Part shown: one piece after another, positions 15,935 through 23,941 of the stretch
How the letters are laid out: each line of letters opens with the position of its first letter
Position numbering within the stretch: the stretch's first letter is position 1
From: Planctomycetota bacterium
GTDB lineage: Bacteria; Planctomycetota; UBA1135; GCA-002686595
Assembly (NCBI GenBank): GCA_028278425.1
Contig: JANQEJ010000252.1
Coordinates: forward strand, 1-64,000
Length of the DNA: 64,000 nt
Reading direction: 5' to 3'
Position numbers and translations under genes: made by a program
The notes under the pieces: generated by a model
What the model was told of the DNA's origin: nothing
The model's input: the letters and a program-made list of their open reading frames with translations, nothing else
Databases searched by the model: none

Positions 15935-18496
15935 CTACGGGCTCTCCGGCCCGAGGATCGAGAGCACCGCCGACAGCTCGGGCACCGGGAACGTCTGCTG
16001 TTGCGTCCCCCCCGGATAGGTGTAGCTCCCGACGGGTCCGGTCGAGGACGAAGTGATCACCTGGAGATCGTAGGTGGCCCCCGGCGTGAAGCCGTACTCG
16101 CTCAGGTCGAGGTCGACCGTGACCACTTGGTCTCCCGGCGCGCCTGGCCCGACGGCGGTCAACGGATCGGAAGCGTCGGTCCAGTTGACAAGGAGAAGTC
16201 CGATCCGGGGCGTCGTGGGGTCGCCGAACACCGCGGCGTACACGAAGGGTTGGATCCAGGAGCCCGGCTGCTCCACCGAGAGCTGCGTCAGCGAAAGGTC
16301 GACGACGGGCGAATCGGTGGTGGGTTCGCGGAGCCGCTCGCCGAACACGATCAGGTCGCGGGCGGAGCTCTGCTTCAGCACGGCCATCGAGTCCTCGATC
16401 AGCTCGACGGTGAGGGCGACGTTCGCAAAGGTGGGGTCCGCGAGCTGCTGGCTCAACGTCTCGGCGCCGAGGACCGCCCCCGCGAAGGGCTCGCCGCCCT
16501 GGAACACGTGCGCGGCGAAGTACTGCCGCACCGCGCGGTTTCGACGCGCCGAGGTGAGGAACTCGAGGCTGACGACCTCGTTGCTCCCGGTCATCTGGTA
16601 GTCGTTGTAGACCGTCTGGAAGAGCGGCGCGCGCGCGACGTTGCCCGCCTTCGACGTGGTGAAGCCGCTGTAGCGGTTCCAGGTGGCCTCGACGACGCTG
16701 AGGTAGGCCTCGCTGACTCCCTCGGTCATGAGGAAGTACTCGGGGTCGCCTCCGGGCATGGTGCGCATGTCCATCTTCAGGTCCTCGAGCACCTTGCGCT
16801 TGCCCCGGGTCCAGTACCGGCCGTCGCCCTCCGGGTGGTCGCCGGCGGAGATGTGGCCCGGGTTGTAGCAGAGCTTCGGATCGGCGTGGTAGGCGTCCAC
16901 GAAGGTGCCCGACGCGTTGACGAGCCCGTTCACGTGGCGCGCATAGTCCCCGGGAAAGGAGGTCCCGAGGCAAAGCGCGTTCTGCGTGCCCTGCTCCTCG
17001 CAGGGTCGCACGCCGCAGGGGACGGTCCGGTCGACGAGCGGGCTCGACACGGTGACGGTTTCGCCCGTCTCGCGTTTGACCGTGTAGGCGTCCACCGAAA
17101 CTCCGAGGTGCCCGGCGACGTAGCTCGATCCGTAGCCCGCGGCGGAGGGGTGGTAGTAGTCGACCCCGAAGTAGTTGGCGAACGGGAACTGCGCCGGGAG
17201 CGTGAGCGCCGCCGCCTGATACTCGGGTCGGATGGGAAACCAGTCCCCGAGCCAGTTGAGGTTGGAGTTGTAGTCCCAGAGCTGCGCGCGCAGAAGGATG
17301 GATTGAACGCCGAGCTCCGCCGCCATGCTTCCCATCTGGTTCGTCCACTGGCCCCACTGGGCGTAGTCGAACGTGGCGTCGCACTTGCCCGGCCGCGACT
17401 CGGCCGACGCGCTCACGGGAACCTTGGAGGATCCCGGGCCGGACGGACCCTGGACGGGCGGAGTGTCGCAGCGCGCGGGGAGCACCGTGGCGATCATCTC
17501 CGCGTCGAGGACGTGCTGCGAGAACTCGGGGTTGTCCTTCATCGCGCCCTGCGCGACCCAGGGCGCGTTCTGGGCGAGGACCCAGCTCCGGTAGTAACGC
17601 GCCGCGTCGTACCAGTCGCCTCGCAGCGCGGTGAGCACCGTGGAGAACGGGAAGGCCGCGGGCGCGTCGGCCGGCTGGAGGTTGTCGGCGGGATAGTGCT
17701 GGACGCCGAACATCATCGCCGCCTCGGCGCAGTTCCCCGGGTTCGGAGCGCAGATCTCGAGGCCGTAGGGCTTCAAGTTGTCGTCCAGGTCCCGCGTGCC
17801 CCAGAAGAGCATGGGTCCCGGCGTACCGCCCGGGTCGTCGCGGTAGTAGGCGCTCCACTGCATGGAGAGGGTGCCCGGGTGCGACGGCGTGCCCAGGGGA
17901 TCCGTCGGGGTGAAGTTCACCATCGAGGTCGCCAGGACGTTGGGGTTCACCAGGGGATCGAAGAAGAGAACGCCGAGGAAGAGAGGGCTCGCGAGGACCT
18001 CGGTCGCCGGGTCGTTCAGGGGATCCGCGCCGAGCAGCAGCTCGAGGCGGTAGAGCGAGAGCGTCGCCGAGGGGGCCGGGTCGACCTCCAGGGAGAAGCT
18101 GACCACGTCGTCCCCGGCGAACGCGTTCGCCTTGAGCGTGACGTCGAGCGGCGGGATCTCGCCCTGGGCGGGGGCCGTCCACGTCGCGGTGACCTCGTCT
18201 CCGGCGGGGTTCCGAACGATGGAGACCGAGCCGCCGACGATCTGGCTCGGACGAAGTGAAAGCAAAGCGCCGTCCGAGATGCGCCGGAACGTGAGCTCCC
18301 AGGCGTCGGCTCGAGCGAGACCGATCGAGACGCCGGTGTCGGCGTTCGCCACCTGGACGAGCTCGATCCCGAGCGACGCGTCCGGGGCGTAGTCCAGCGT
18401 CGCGATGCCGTTGCCGATCTGCTGAGCGGCCGGCCGGGACGCGAAGAGGAAGATCGATAGGGCGGTCGCGAGGATCCGGAAGTGAGGGGGTTGCAC
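15935..18496 (-). CDS. Secreted DUF6259-like (glycoside-hydrolase-like) protein, copy 2
   Basis: 853 aa, paralogous to the neighbouring 13274-15835 gene and of the same length. The start is GTG 18496, with GGAGG nine bases upstream, as in copy 1. The signal peptide ends near 'ASRPAAQQ'. It keeps the barrel motifs 'FDYAQWGQWTNQ', 'FVDAYHADPKLCYNPGH', 'GDHPEGDGRYWTRGKRK' and 'YFLMTEG'. It differs most in the region around 'PPVQGPSGPGSSKVPVSASAE', a low-complexity loop, and in the cysteine pattern: copy 1 has 'GARYCEKQ' and this copy has 'GVRPCEEQ'. This suggests a related but possibly distinct substrate. Only 99 bases separate the two coding regions, and each has its own conserved leader. Confidence 0.7.
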   Translation of the reverse strand: MQPPHFRILATALSIFLFASRPAAQQIGNGIATLDYAPDASLGIELVQVANADTGVSIGLARADAWELTFRRISDGALLSLRPSQIVGGSVSIVRNPAGDEVTATWTAPAQGEIPPLDVTLKANAFAGDDVVSFSLEVDPAPSATLSLYRLELLLGADPLNDPATEVLASPLFLGVLFFDPLVNPNVLATSMVNFTPTDPLGTPSHPGTLSMQWSAYYRDDPGGTPGPMLFWGTRDLDDNLKPYGLEICAPNPGNCAEAAMMFGVQHYPADNLQPADAPAAFPFSTVLTALRGDWYDAARYYRSWVLAQNAPWVAQGAMKDNPEFSQHVLDAEMIATVLPARCDTPPVQGPSGPGSSKVPVSASAESRPGKCDATFDYAQWGQWTNQMGSMAAELGVQSILLRAQLWDYNSNLNWLGDWFPIRPEYQAAALTLPAQFPFANYFGVDYYHPSAAGYGSSYVAGHLGVSVDAYTVKRETGETVTVSSPLVDRTVPCGVRPCEEQGTQNALCLGTSFPGDYARHVNGLVNASGTFVDAYHADPKLCYNPGHISAGDHPEGDGRYWTRGKRKVLEDLKMDMRTMPGGDPEYFLMTEGVSEAYLSVVEATWNRYSGFTTSKAGNVARAPLFQTVYNDYQMTGSNEVVSLEFLTSARRNRAVRQYFAAHVFQGGEPFAGAVLGAETLSQQLADPTFANVALTVELIEDSMAVLKQSSARDLIVFGERLREPTTDSPVVDLSLTQLSVEQPGSWIQPFVYAAVFGDPTTPRIGLLLVNWTDASDPLTAVGPGAPGDQVVTVDLDLSEYGFTPGATYDLQVITSSSTGPVGSYTYPGGTQQQTFPVPELSAVLSILGPESP

Positions 18497-18560
18497 AGGC
18501 AAAGGCCTCCGTGGGTGCAGCGCAGGGCCGGCGACGTGCGGTACAGGTCCGCGGATTCTA
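18497..18560 (-). promoter_or_regulatory. Upstream region conserved between the tandem paralogues (copy 2)
   Basis: It matches 15836-15898 over about 60 bases, including GGAGG, GCGCTGCACCC and a TAGAAT-like -10 candidate at 18560-18555. It probably holds the promoter and untranslated leader; no -35 box was recognised. Confidence 0.35.
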
Positions 18561-18630
18561 CGTCGAAGCGCGGCCGGAGGGCGAGAAGCGTGGCTCTCGT
18601 GGAGCTTGCGGCGCTCCCGCCGCTACCGCG

Positions 18631-20196
18631 TCACGCGGTGACCGGCACGCGCTCCCGGAAGGGGGAAACCTCCGGGACGCCGTCCTTCCAGACGCCGCCC
18701 ACCTCGTAGAGGCAGCGCACCTGCATGTAGCGGAAGAACATCTCGATCACCGCGGTCTCGACGCCCGGCTTGCGGGCCATCGCGTCCGCGACCTCGGCGA
18801 ACATCCGCTTCTCCGCCTTGTTGCGCCGGAAGAACTTCTTGAGGAGGTTCACCGCCTCGCGCTCGACCGGTCGCGACTCGCGGGGCGGCTTGCGCTCGGG
18901 AGCCAGCGGCCCGAGCTGGGGCCCCATCGCCTCGATCATGCGCAGGAGCCTGCGGCCGACGTTCTCCGGCGCGTAGAGTCTGTTGCAGAGCCATTGCAGC
19001 CCTTCGGTGAGCTCCTCGCCGGTCATGAGCTTGGGCGCGATGTTGCTGTGCCAGGGCGACGAGCCGTGGCTCCCCTCGAGCTCCACCAGCCGGCCGTCGC
19101 GCTCCATCCGCTCGTACAGGGGCGTCGACGCCGGCGCCGCCAGAGCGTTGACGTTGAAGATCGGAACGGGCGAGCGCATCGCGAAGTCGAGCTGGACGTC
19201 GAAGATGTCGTAGTCGTCGTGGTCGAAACCGACGATCATGCCGCCGATCACCGCGATGCCGTGCGCGAGAAAGACTTCGAGCTCTTCGATCAGGTCGATG
19301 CCGACGTTCTGACGTTTGCCGGTCTCCCTGAGGCTTTCGGCGTTGGGCGTCTCGATGCCGATGAAGACCCAGGTCATCCCGGCCTCGCCCATGAGCCGCA
19401 TGATCTCCGGGTCGCGTGAGGCGTCGATCGAGAGCTGCGTGCCGAAGGAGACCGGCTCCGCCCGGCTGAGGTTCCAGTCGCGGAGCCCCGCCAGGAGCTC
19501 CTTCGCCCGGCTGCGATAGACCGTCAGGTTGTCGTCGGAGAGGAAGACGGCGCGATAGCCCAGGTCGTACAGAACGTCGAGCTCGGCGGTGATCTGCGCG
19601 ACGTCCTTGTGCCGCTGCTTGCGGCCCAGGTACTGGATGACGTCGCAGAACTCGCACTCGAACGGACACCCGCGCGAGGTCTGGACGGCTCCCAGGAGCG
19701 CGCGGTGGTTCTTGTAGAGGTCCCACCGCGGTACCGGCGAGGACCGGATGTCGGGCTTGTCGCCCGTGTACTCCGCCTTCCAGCCCCCCGCGTCGAGGTC
19801 GGCGAAGAATCCCGCCGCGATCTCCTCGAGCTCGCCGAGCACGAGGATGTCGCAATGGCCGCGCACCAGCTCGGGCGACAGCGACGCGTAGGGCCCGCCG
19901 ATGATGACGGTCTTTCCGCGGCGCCGGAACTCGTCGGCGAGCACGAGCATCCGGTGCTCTTGCGCCACCTTGCCCGTGATCCCGACGTAGTCGGCCGGGT
20001 GGTCGAAGTCCACCGGCTCGAGGTACTCGTCGCACACGGTGACGTCCCAGTCGGCGGGCGCGAGGGCGGCGACGGTGACCAGCGCGAGGTCGGCGCTGGC
20101 CTGGGCGGGCTCGAAGCCCGAGTGCTCGTAGACCTCAGCTCCGAAGTGCGTGGGGATCTCGGAGCGAGGATTGACGAGGTAGAGGGATTTTGCCAA
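18631..20196 (-). CDS. B12-binding domain radical SAM protein (DUF4070 type)
   Basis: 521 aa from a TTG at 20196 that gives MAKSLYLVNPRSE, the normal beginning of these proteins; no in-frame ATG or GTG lies near. Residues 1-150 form a Rossmann-like cobalamin-binding domain ('DYVGITGKVAQEHRMLVLAD', 'VIIGGPYASLSPE'). The radical SAM cluster motif is C177-P-F-E-C181-E-F-C184, which binds the 4Fe-4S cluster. The barrel then carries 'FVSDDNLT'-type and 'GIETPN' motifs (here 'FLSDDNLT', 'FIGIETPNAE'). The C-terminal 150 residues resemble DUF4070 ('RLYAPENVGRRLLRMIEAM'). Members often methylate or rearrange unactivated carbons in lipids or natural products. No biosynthetic partner lies beside it, so the substrate is unknown. 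Confidence 0.85.
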   Translation of the reverse strand: MAKSLYLVNPRSEIPTHFGAEVYEHSGFEPAQASADLALVTVAALAPADWDVTVCDEYLEPVDFDHPADYVGITGKVAQEHRMLVLADEFRRRGKTVIIGGPYASLSPELVRGHCDILVLGELEEIAAGFFADLDAGGWKAEYTGDKPDIRSSPVPRWDLYKNHRALLGAVQTSRGCPFECEFCDVIQYLGRKQRHKDVAQITAELDVLYDLGYRAVFLSDDNLTVYRSRAKELLAGLRDWNLSRAEPVSFGTQLSIDASRDPEIMRLMGEAGMTWVFIGIETPNAESLRETGKRQNVGIDLIEELEVFLAHGIAVIGGMIVGFDHDDYDIFDVQLDFAMRSPVPIFNVNALAAPASTPLYERMERDGRLVELEGSHGSSPWHSNIAPKLMTGEELTEGLQWLCNRLYAPENVGRRLLRMIEAMGPQLGPLAPERKPPRESRPVEREAVNLLKKFFRRNKAEKRMFAEVADAMARKPGVETAVIEMFFRYMQVRCLYEVGGVWKDGVPEVSPFRERVPVTA

Positions 20197-20387
20197 GCGA
20201 ACGACCTGCCGTGAGGGGAGAGGGGACCGCAGGGAGACTCTCTCGTCGCGACCGGTGTCCGTCAACGGGCACGAACGTTCCGAGGAGTCGGTCGTCGCCC
20301 AAGGGGTTGGAGCGCGCCGGGTTAGGCGTGTCCTGCAATCCGGCAGGTCAGCCGACGTGCGCCGGCCGCGATGGACGTCGTCCCTAC

Positions 20388-22124
20388 CTAAGGCACGACC
20401 TGCACGTCGGAGATCTCGCCGATCGAGACCCCGCCGGTGAGGTCGAACGACAGGGCGGCCGCGCGAACGCTCACGCCCGGAGGAAGCGTTCCCGGGATCA
20501 GGGGCGTCGCGCCGGAACCGCCGGAGAGGCTCGTCCCCAGCGAGCCGAAGATCTGACCTGTCGAGAAGAGGAAGAGCGCGTCGGGAAAGAGGCCGAGATC
20601 GCGCGGGTCGCCGAAGCCGACGGGCAGAGACCCCGGCGCGTTGGAGAGCAGCACCGCCCCGAAGGCCGCGCCGCCGAACTCGCTCAGCTCGAAGCGAAAC
20701 CCGGGCGGGAGCGCGCTCTCCACGAAGTCGAGCGTCGGCACGCGATAGCCGCCGACGTAGAGGTCGAGGTTGCCGAAGAGCTGGCCCGCGGGCCAGGTGT
20801 GGATTCGGTTCCCGTAGAGCGCGTTGCTCGCGAACGTGCCGACCGCCGGAGAGCCCGCGATGGGCGCGCCGGCGACCTGGAGCGGCGGCTTCCACGTCGC
20901 TCCCCCGTCGAGCGACAGCGCCGAGAACACCTCGCCGGTGTAGTAGCCGGAGTAGCCGAACGACATCCACGTGCGGCCGTCGGCGGCGTGTACCGAGCCG
21001 CGCTCGGGGATGACGCCGAGGATGCCGCCGCTCGAGACCTGCGCCTCGTTCCACGTGACGCCGCCGTCGAAGGTCGTCGCCGCGAAGAGCTCGGTGTTCC
21101 CGAGCACGCCCAGGCGCGTGTCGTCCCACCCCACGGCCACGCTGCCCGCGTCGGGGTCGGCGACGACCGCGACCCGGGCGAACCCGGTCTGCGTGCCTGG
21201 CGGCGCCTGGTCCACCCGCTGGTCGGGACCGAAGGTCAGCCCCTGGTCCAGCGAGACGATCGCGTGGATCTCCGGCGAAAGGATGGACGCGATCTCCTCG
21301 CTCCAGCCGACGGCGACGATCGGCGGCGCGGCGACGAGATGGAAGCCCAGCCCCACGGCGTCGCCGACGCCGGGCCCGCTCGCGTCGAGCATCACGTCCG
21401 CGGGCAGGAAGGTCAGCCCGCCGTCGGTCGAACGCTGGTAGAAGACGTCGTTGCCCGAAGGCGCGTGCCGGTTGTCCGACCACGCGACGTGAACGACGCC
21501 GGCCGCGACCTCGATCTGATACGCGGCGTCGACGTCGGCCAGGGAGAGCTGTCGTTCGATCGGGAACGTCGCGCCGCCGTCGTGCGAGGCGACGAAGCGC
21601 GCGCGCTCGATGTTGGGGGAGGGGAGGTCGACGACGATGACGAAGTAGACGCGGTCGGCGCCGGGCCCCGCCTCCGCCTCGAGGTCCCAGCCGAACGTCG
21701 CCGCCTCGCCGGGCAGGTAGTCGTTGGGAACGCGCACCTCGGGCGAGAGCGTTCCCGCCGTCGCGTCGTAGACGCGCAGAAAGAGCTCCTTCGTCCCAAA
21801 GCGCTCGTCGGCGTACGCCACGTACACGCGATCCTCCACGATCGCAATGCTGTCGCCCGAGAGCGTCTCCGTCAGGCCCGGCAGCGTGTCGATCCGCACC
21901 GGCGCCGACCACGTAACGCCGCGGCCGTCGGACGTACGCAGGTAGAGCTCTTGCGCGCCGTAGTCGGTGTAGGTGAGCACGCTCAGGTCGCCGGCCGACG
22001 CCACCGACGAGCCGACCCCCGCGCCGAAGGAACCGAGGACCTGCGGCTCGCGCGGGTTTTGCGCAAGCGAGGCGGTGCACAGCGCGAGGAGGGGAACGAG
22101 CGAAAGGGCGGGCCTAGGCAACAT
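20388..22124 (-). CDS. Secreted sialidase-like beta-propeller (BNR repeats)
   Basis: 578 aa with ATG start and signal peptide (MLPRPALSLVPLLALCTASLAQ). Five or more Asp-box-like repeats occur: 'RTSDGRGVTWSAPV', 'SHDGGATFPIE', 'STDGGLTFLPA', 'SLDQGLTFGPD', 'TFDGGVTWNEA' and 'SLDGGATWKPP'. This is the S-x-D-G-G-x-T-W pattern of sialidase-fold propellers. The arginine triad of true sialidases could not be assigned, so only the fold is claimed. The last 150 residues form a beta module with 'LPPGFRFELSEFGGAAFGAVL'. It is upstream of the radical SAM gene on the same strand but 191 bases away. Confidence 0.75.
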   Translation of the reverse strand: MLPRPALSLVPLLALCTASLAQNPREPQVLGSFGAGVGSSVASAGDLSVLTYTDYGAQELYLRTSDGRGVTWSAPVRIDTLPGLTETLSGDSIAIVEDRVYVAYADERFGTKELFLRVYDATAGTLSPEVRVPNDYLPGEAATFGWDLEAEAGPGADRVYFVIVVDLPSPNIERARFVASHDGGATFPIERQLSLADVDAAYQIEVAAGVVHVAWSDNRHAPSGNDVFYQRSTDGGLTFLPADVMLDASGPGVGDAVGLGFHLVAAPPIVAVGWSEEIASILSPEIHAIVSLDQGLTFGPDQRVDQAPPGTQTGFARVAVVADPDAGSVAVGWDDTRLGVLGNTELFAATTFDGGVTWNEAQVSSGGILGVIPERGSVHAADGRTWMSFGYSGYYTGEVFSALSLDGGATWKPPLQVAGAPIAGSPAVGTFASNALYGNRIHTWPAGQLFGNLDLYVGGYRVPTLDFVESALPPGFRFELSEFGGAAFGAVLLSNAPGSLPVGFGDPRDLGLFPDALFLFSTGQIFGSLGTSLSGGSGATPLIPGTLPPGVSVRAAALSFDLTGGVSIGEISDVQVVP

Positions 22125-22186
22125 GGCGAAGCTCCCGGGTTGGAGGGTGGATCTGGGCGTCGCTTGTACGATGGCTCAAGCGCCGA

Positions 22187-22435
22187 GTGCAGCCACGGTA
22201 CCGAACTCGCGGCGCCGCGGGCAGATGGGGGGATTACTGGGCGACGAGGCCGAGCAGCCCCGAGCACCTTCCGATTCGTATGGAGTACTTCGGTGCGTTC
22301 GCGCAATCGCCAATGGAGCTCTGTCGTGAGAAGGCCTTGGGCGCGGACGTCGTGGTCGTCGTTGTTGCTGATCGCTATGGCTGGGTACCGCGCGAGGACC
22401 AGGCAGGCGACGCGCCCGACCGGGGAGTTTCGTGA
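22187..22435 (+). pseudogene. Remnant of a DUF4062-type protein gene
   Basis: The frame from about 22255 reads 'PIRMEYFGAFAQSPMEL' then 'CREKALGADVVVVVVADRYG' then 'WVPREDQAG'. This is the second half of the DUF4062 domain, which opens STAND-NTPase/WD40 and related proteins. The usual first half ('FISSTF.DL..ER') is missing and the frame ends after the motif. The remnant lies in a 400-base gap with no other gene. It shows that a DUF4062 gene once stood here. Confidence 0.55.
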
Positions 22436-22526
22436 ATCGGCGAAGAACTCCGCCGCGTCCGCTCCGGACGCCGCGGGAAGGCGCGCCTTGGCGCCCCGCC
22501 TCGGCCGGCGAGACGAGGGCGTATGA

Positions 22527-22811
22527 TCCCAGGCCTCGACGCGCGCCGCGAAGCGCCGCGTCGACACGGACTCGATCTCGCTCGGTACCGGCGGCGCTCA
22601 GACGTTCACGCTCGATCCTGGGCCGCCCCTCGCGAGCTCCTTCGGGATCCTCAGCGGCGGAGGATCGGCGACGGCGCAGTTCGGCTTGGTGCCAGGTCTC
22701 AGCCCGTTGCTGGTGGGCCTGACGCTGAACCACGCGTTCGCGGTGCTGGACGCGGGGACGCTGTCGGTGAGCTTCGTCAGCAACGCCGTTCCGCTCGTCT
22801 TCGCCCCTTGA
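22527..22811 (+). pseudogene. C-terminal remnant of a secreted protein paralogous to 8511-9614
   Basis: From 22560 the frame reads 'VDTDSISLGTGGAQTFTLDPG', then 'LASSFGILSGGGSATAQFGL', then 'LVGLTLNHAFAVLDAG' and 'VSFVSNAVPL'. This parallels the end of the 8511-9614 protein segment by segment but lacks about 45 residues in the middle. A stop codon (TGA 22524) sits just upstream and there is no start. It is a decayed or deleted paralogue. Confidence 0.7.
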
Positions 22812-22931
22812 GCGCGGGGACGGCCGGTCGCGCTTGGGAGGCGACGGCCGCGTGAATACCCTGGAGGGCCGTGCGCACGGGCGCCGAGCCAGGCTGCTCT
22901 CGTGCAGGTTCCCACGGCGAAGACAAGTCCG

Positions 22932-23186
22932 ATGAAGGCTCCGGAACGGCCTCCGGCCATGTCCCCGACTCAGCTCGTGGGCTTCTTCCTATGGCGCGCC
23001 GGGCTTCTGCTCGTTGCCGGCTACTCCGCCTTCCGAGCGGCGCGCCTTGCGCTGCGCTTCATCGACCTCCCGTCCGAGCTCGAGGTCGGCCTCGGTCTCG
23101 TGCTCGCGGGCGCGTTCCTGGTCCTCCTGTCGCTGGTGCTCGAGCGCATCGTCGACGCGCGCGAGGAGAGGAGGCTCGCCGAATGA
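22932..23186 (+). CDS. Small two-helix membrane protein
   Basis: 84 aa from ATG 22932; ATG 22959 and GTG 22902 are alternatives. Two hydrophobic segments ('LVGFFLWRAGLLLVAGYSAF' and 'VGLGLVLAGAFLVLLSLVL') are joined by a short acidic turn, and the tail is charged (ERIVDAREERRLAE). The stop overlaps the next start (ATGA). The following gene has the same two-helix plan, and the pair probably works together with the YbjQ-like protein after them. No family recognised. Confidence 0.65.
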   Translation: MKAPERPPAMSPTQLVGFFLWRAGLLLVAGYSAFRAARLALRFIDLPSELEVGLGLVLAGAFLVLLSLVLERIVDAREERRLAE

Positions 23187-23434
23187 TCCGTCTGGTCCGA
23201 ACCAGCGGCTTCCTTTTGATCGTCGCGGGGATCGTCGTGATCCTCGTGTGGCTGATCGAGCCTCTGCGGGAGGCCGTGCGCGAGATCTGGCCCCACGTGC
23301 GCTCCCTGCCCTGGCCCCTCCAGCTCGGATTCGCGTTGGCCGCCGTCGGTCTGCTCCTGCTCCTGGCCTCGCTCGTCTGGGAACGACTGGGGGAACGCGA
23401 GCGCGACCGCGAGCTGCTCGACGACGAGCCCTGA
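23183..23434 (+). CDS. Small two-helix membrane protein, partner of the upstream gene
   Basis: 83 aa, ATG inside the previous stop. Segments 'TSGFLLIVAGIVVILVWLIE' and 'LGFALAAVGLLLLLASLVWE' are followed by the highly charged tail RLGERERDRELLDDEP. The charged tail after helix two mirrors the upstream protein (ERIVDAREERR), so the two are probably related and may form a heteromer. It is 36 bases before the YbjQ-like gene. Function unknown. Confidence 0.65.
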   Translation: MIRLVRTSGFLLIVAGIVVILVWLIEPLREAVREIWPHVRSLPWPLQLGFALAAVGLLLLLASLVWERLGERERDRELLDDEP

Positions 23435-23470
23435 TGAAGGAACCAGAACCCCTCGAGGAGAACGTCCGAC

Positions 23471-23794
23471 ATGCTGACCGTGAACACCGACTTCGTCCCC
23501 GATCACAAGGTCCGCGAGGTGCTCGGCATCGCGCGCGGCAGCACCATCCGCGCCAAACACCTCGGCAAGGACATCATGGCGGGCCTGCGCACGCTGGTCG
23601 GCGGCGAGATCAAGGAATACACCGAGATGATCGTCGAGTCGCGCAACGAATCCGTCCGGCGCATGGAAGCGCAGGCGGAGAAGATGGGCGCCGACGCCAT
23701 CATCAACGTGCGCTTCGTCACCTCCCAGGTGATGGCCGGCGCGGCCGAGCTCCTGGCGTACGGCACGGCGGTGAAGCTCGAGCGCGAGGCTTGA
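23471..23794 (+). CDS. YbjQ/UPF0145 family protein
   Basis: 107 aa, the normal length of this family. Typical text is present: 'VLGIARGSTIRAKHLGKDI', 'LVGGEIKEYTEMI', 'RMEAQAEKMGADAIINVRF' and 'AELLAYGTAVKL'. YbjQ-like proteins form small pentameric or decameric rings; a heavy-metal-binding role has been suggested for them but not established. The ATG is preceded by 'gaggagaacgtccgac'. It closes a three-gene set with two small membrane proteins, which suggests a membrane-associated complex. Confidence 0.85.
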   Translation: MLTVNTDFVPDHKVREVLGIARGSTIRAKHLGKDIMAGLRTLVGGEIKEYTEMIVESRNESVRRMEAQAEKMGADAIINVRFVTSQVMAGAAELLAYGTAVKLEREA

Positions 23795-23941
23795 ACGACG
23801 GCCCCGGCCGGCAAGTTGCGCGAAGCGGCGAAGAAAGAAGAGAAATACGAGGCGACGGAGGCACGGCGGGTCGCCAACTGGATGTCCCTTGCGGGCGTTC
23901 GGTTCCCTGACACGATGGAGCCCCGCAGAAGGAGAAGGCCC

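Larger units (their letters stand above)
13274..18560. repeat. Tandem duplication of an 853-codon gene with its leader
   Basis: Two units, 13274-15898 and 15935-18560, have equal coding length and long identical stretches at DNA and protein level. They are in the same orientation with less than 40 bases between units. Divergence is spread through the genes and both frames are intact, so the duplication is old enough to have diverged and both copies are kept. Confidence 0.85.

Noticed and set aside
13625-18259. A 1544-codon open frame on the plus strand
   Set aside because: It is antisense to the two tandem minus-strand genes. It lacks any domain or signal, and its Arg/Val/Gly-rich text is the usual shadow in GC-rich DNA.
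20190-22526. A 778-codon plus-strand frame
   Set aside because: It is antisense to the sialidase-like gene, with low-complexity Arg/Gly/Val text.
23816-23941. Longer N-terminus for the FG-GAP protein
   Set aside because: The upstream extension is charged and signal-less; the GTG at 23942 has both a ribosome site and a signal peptide.
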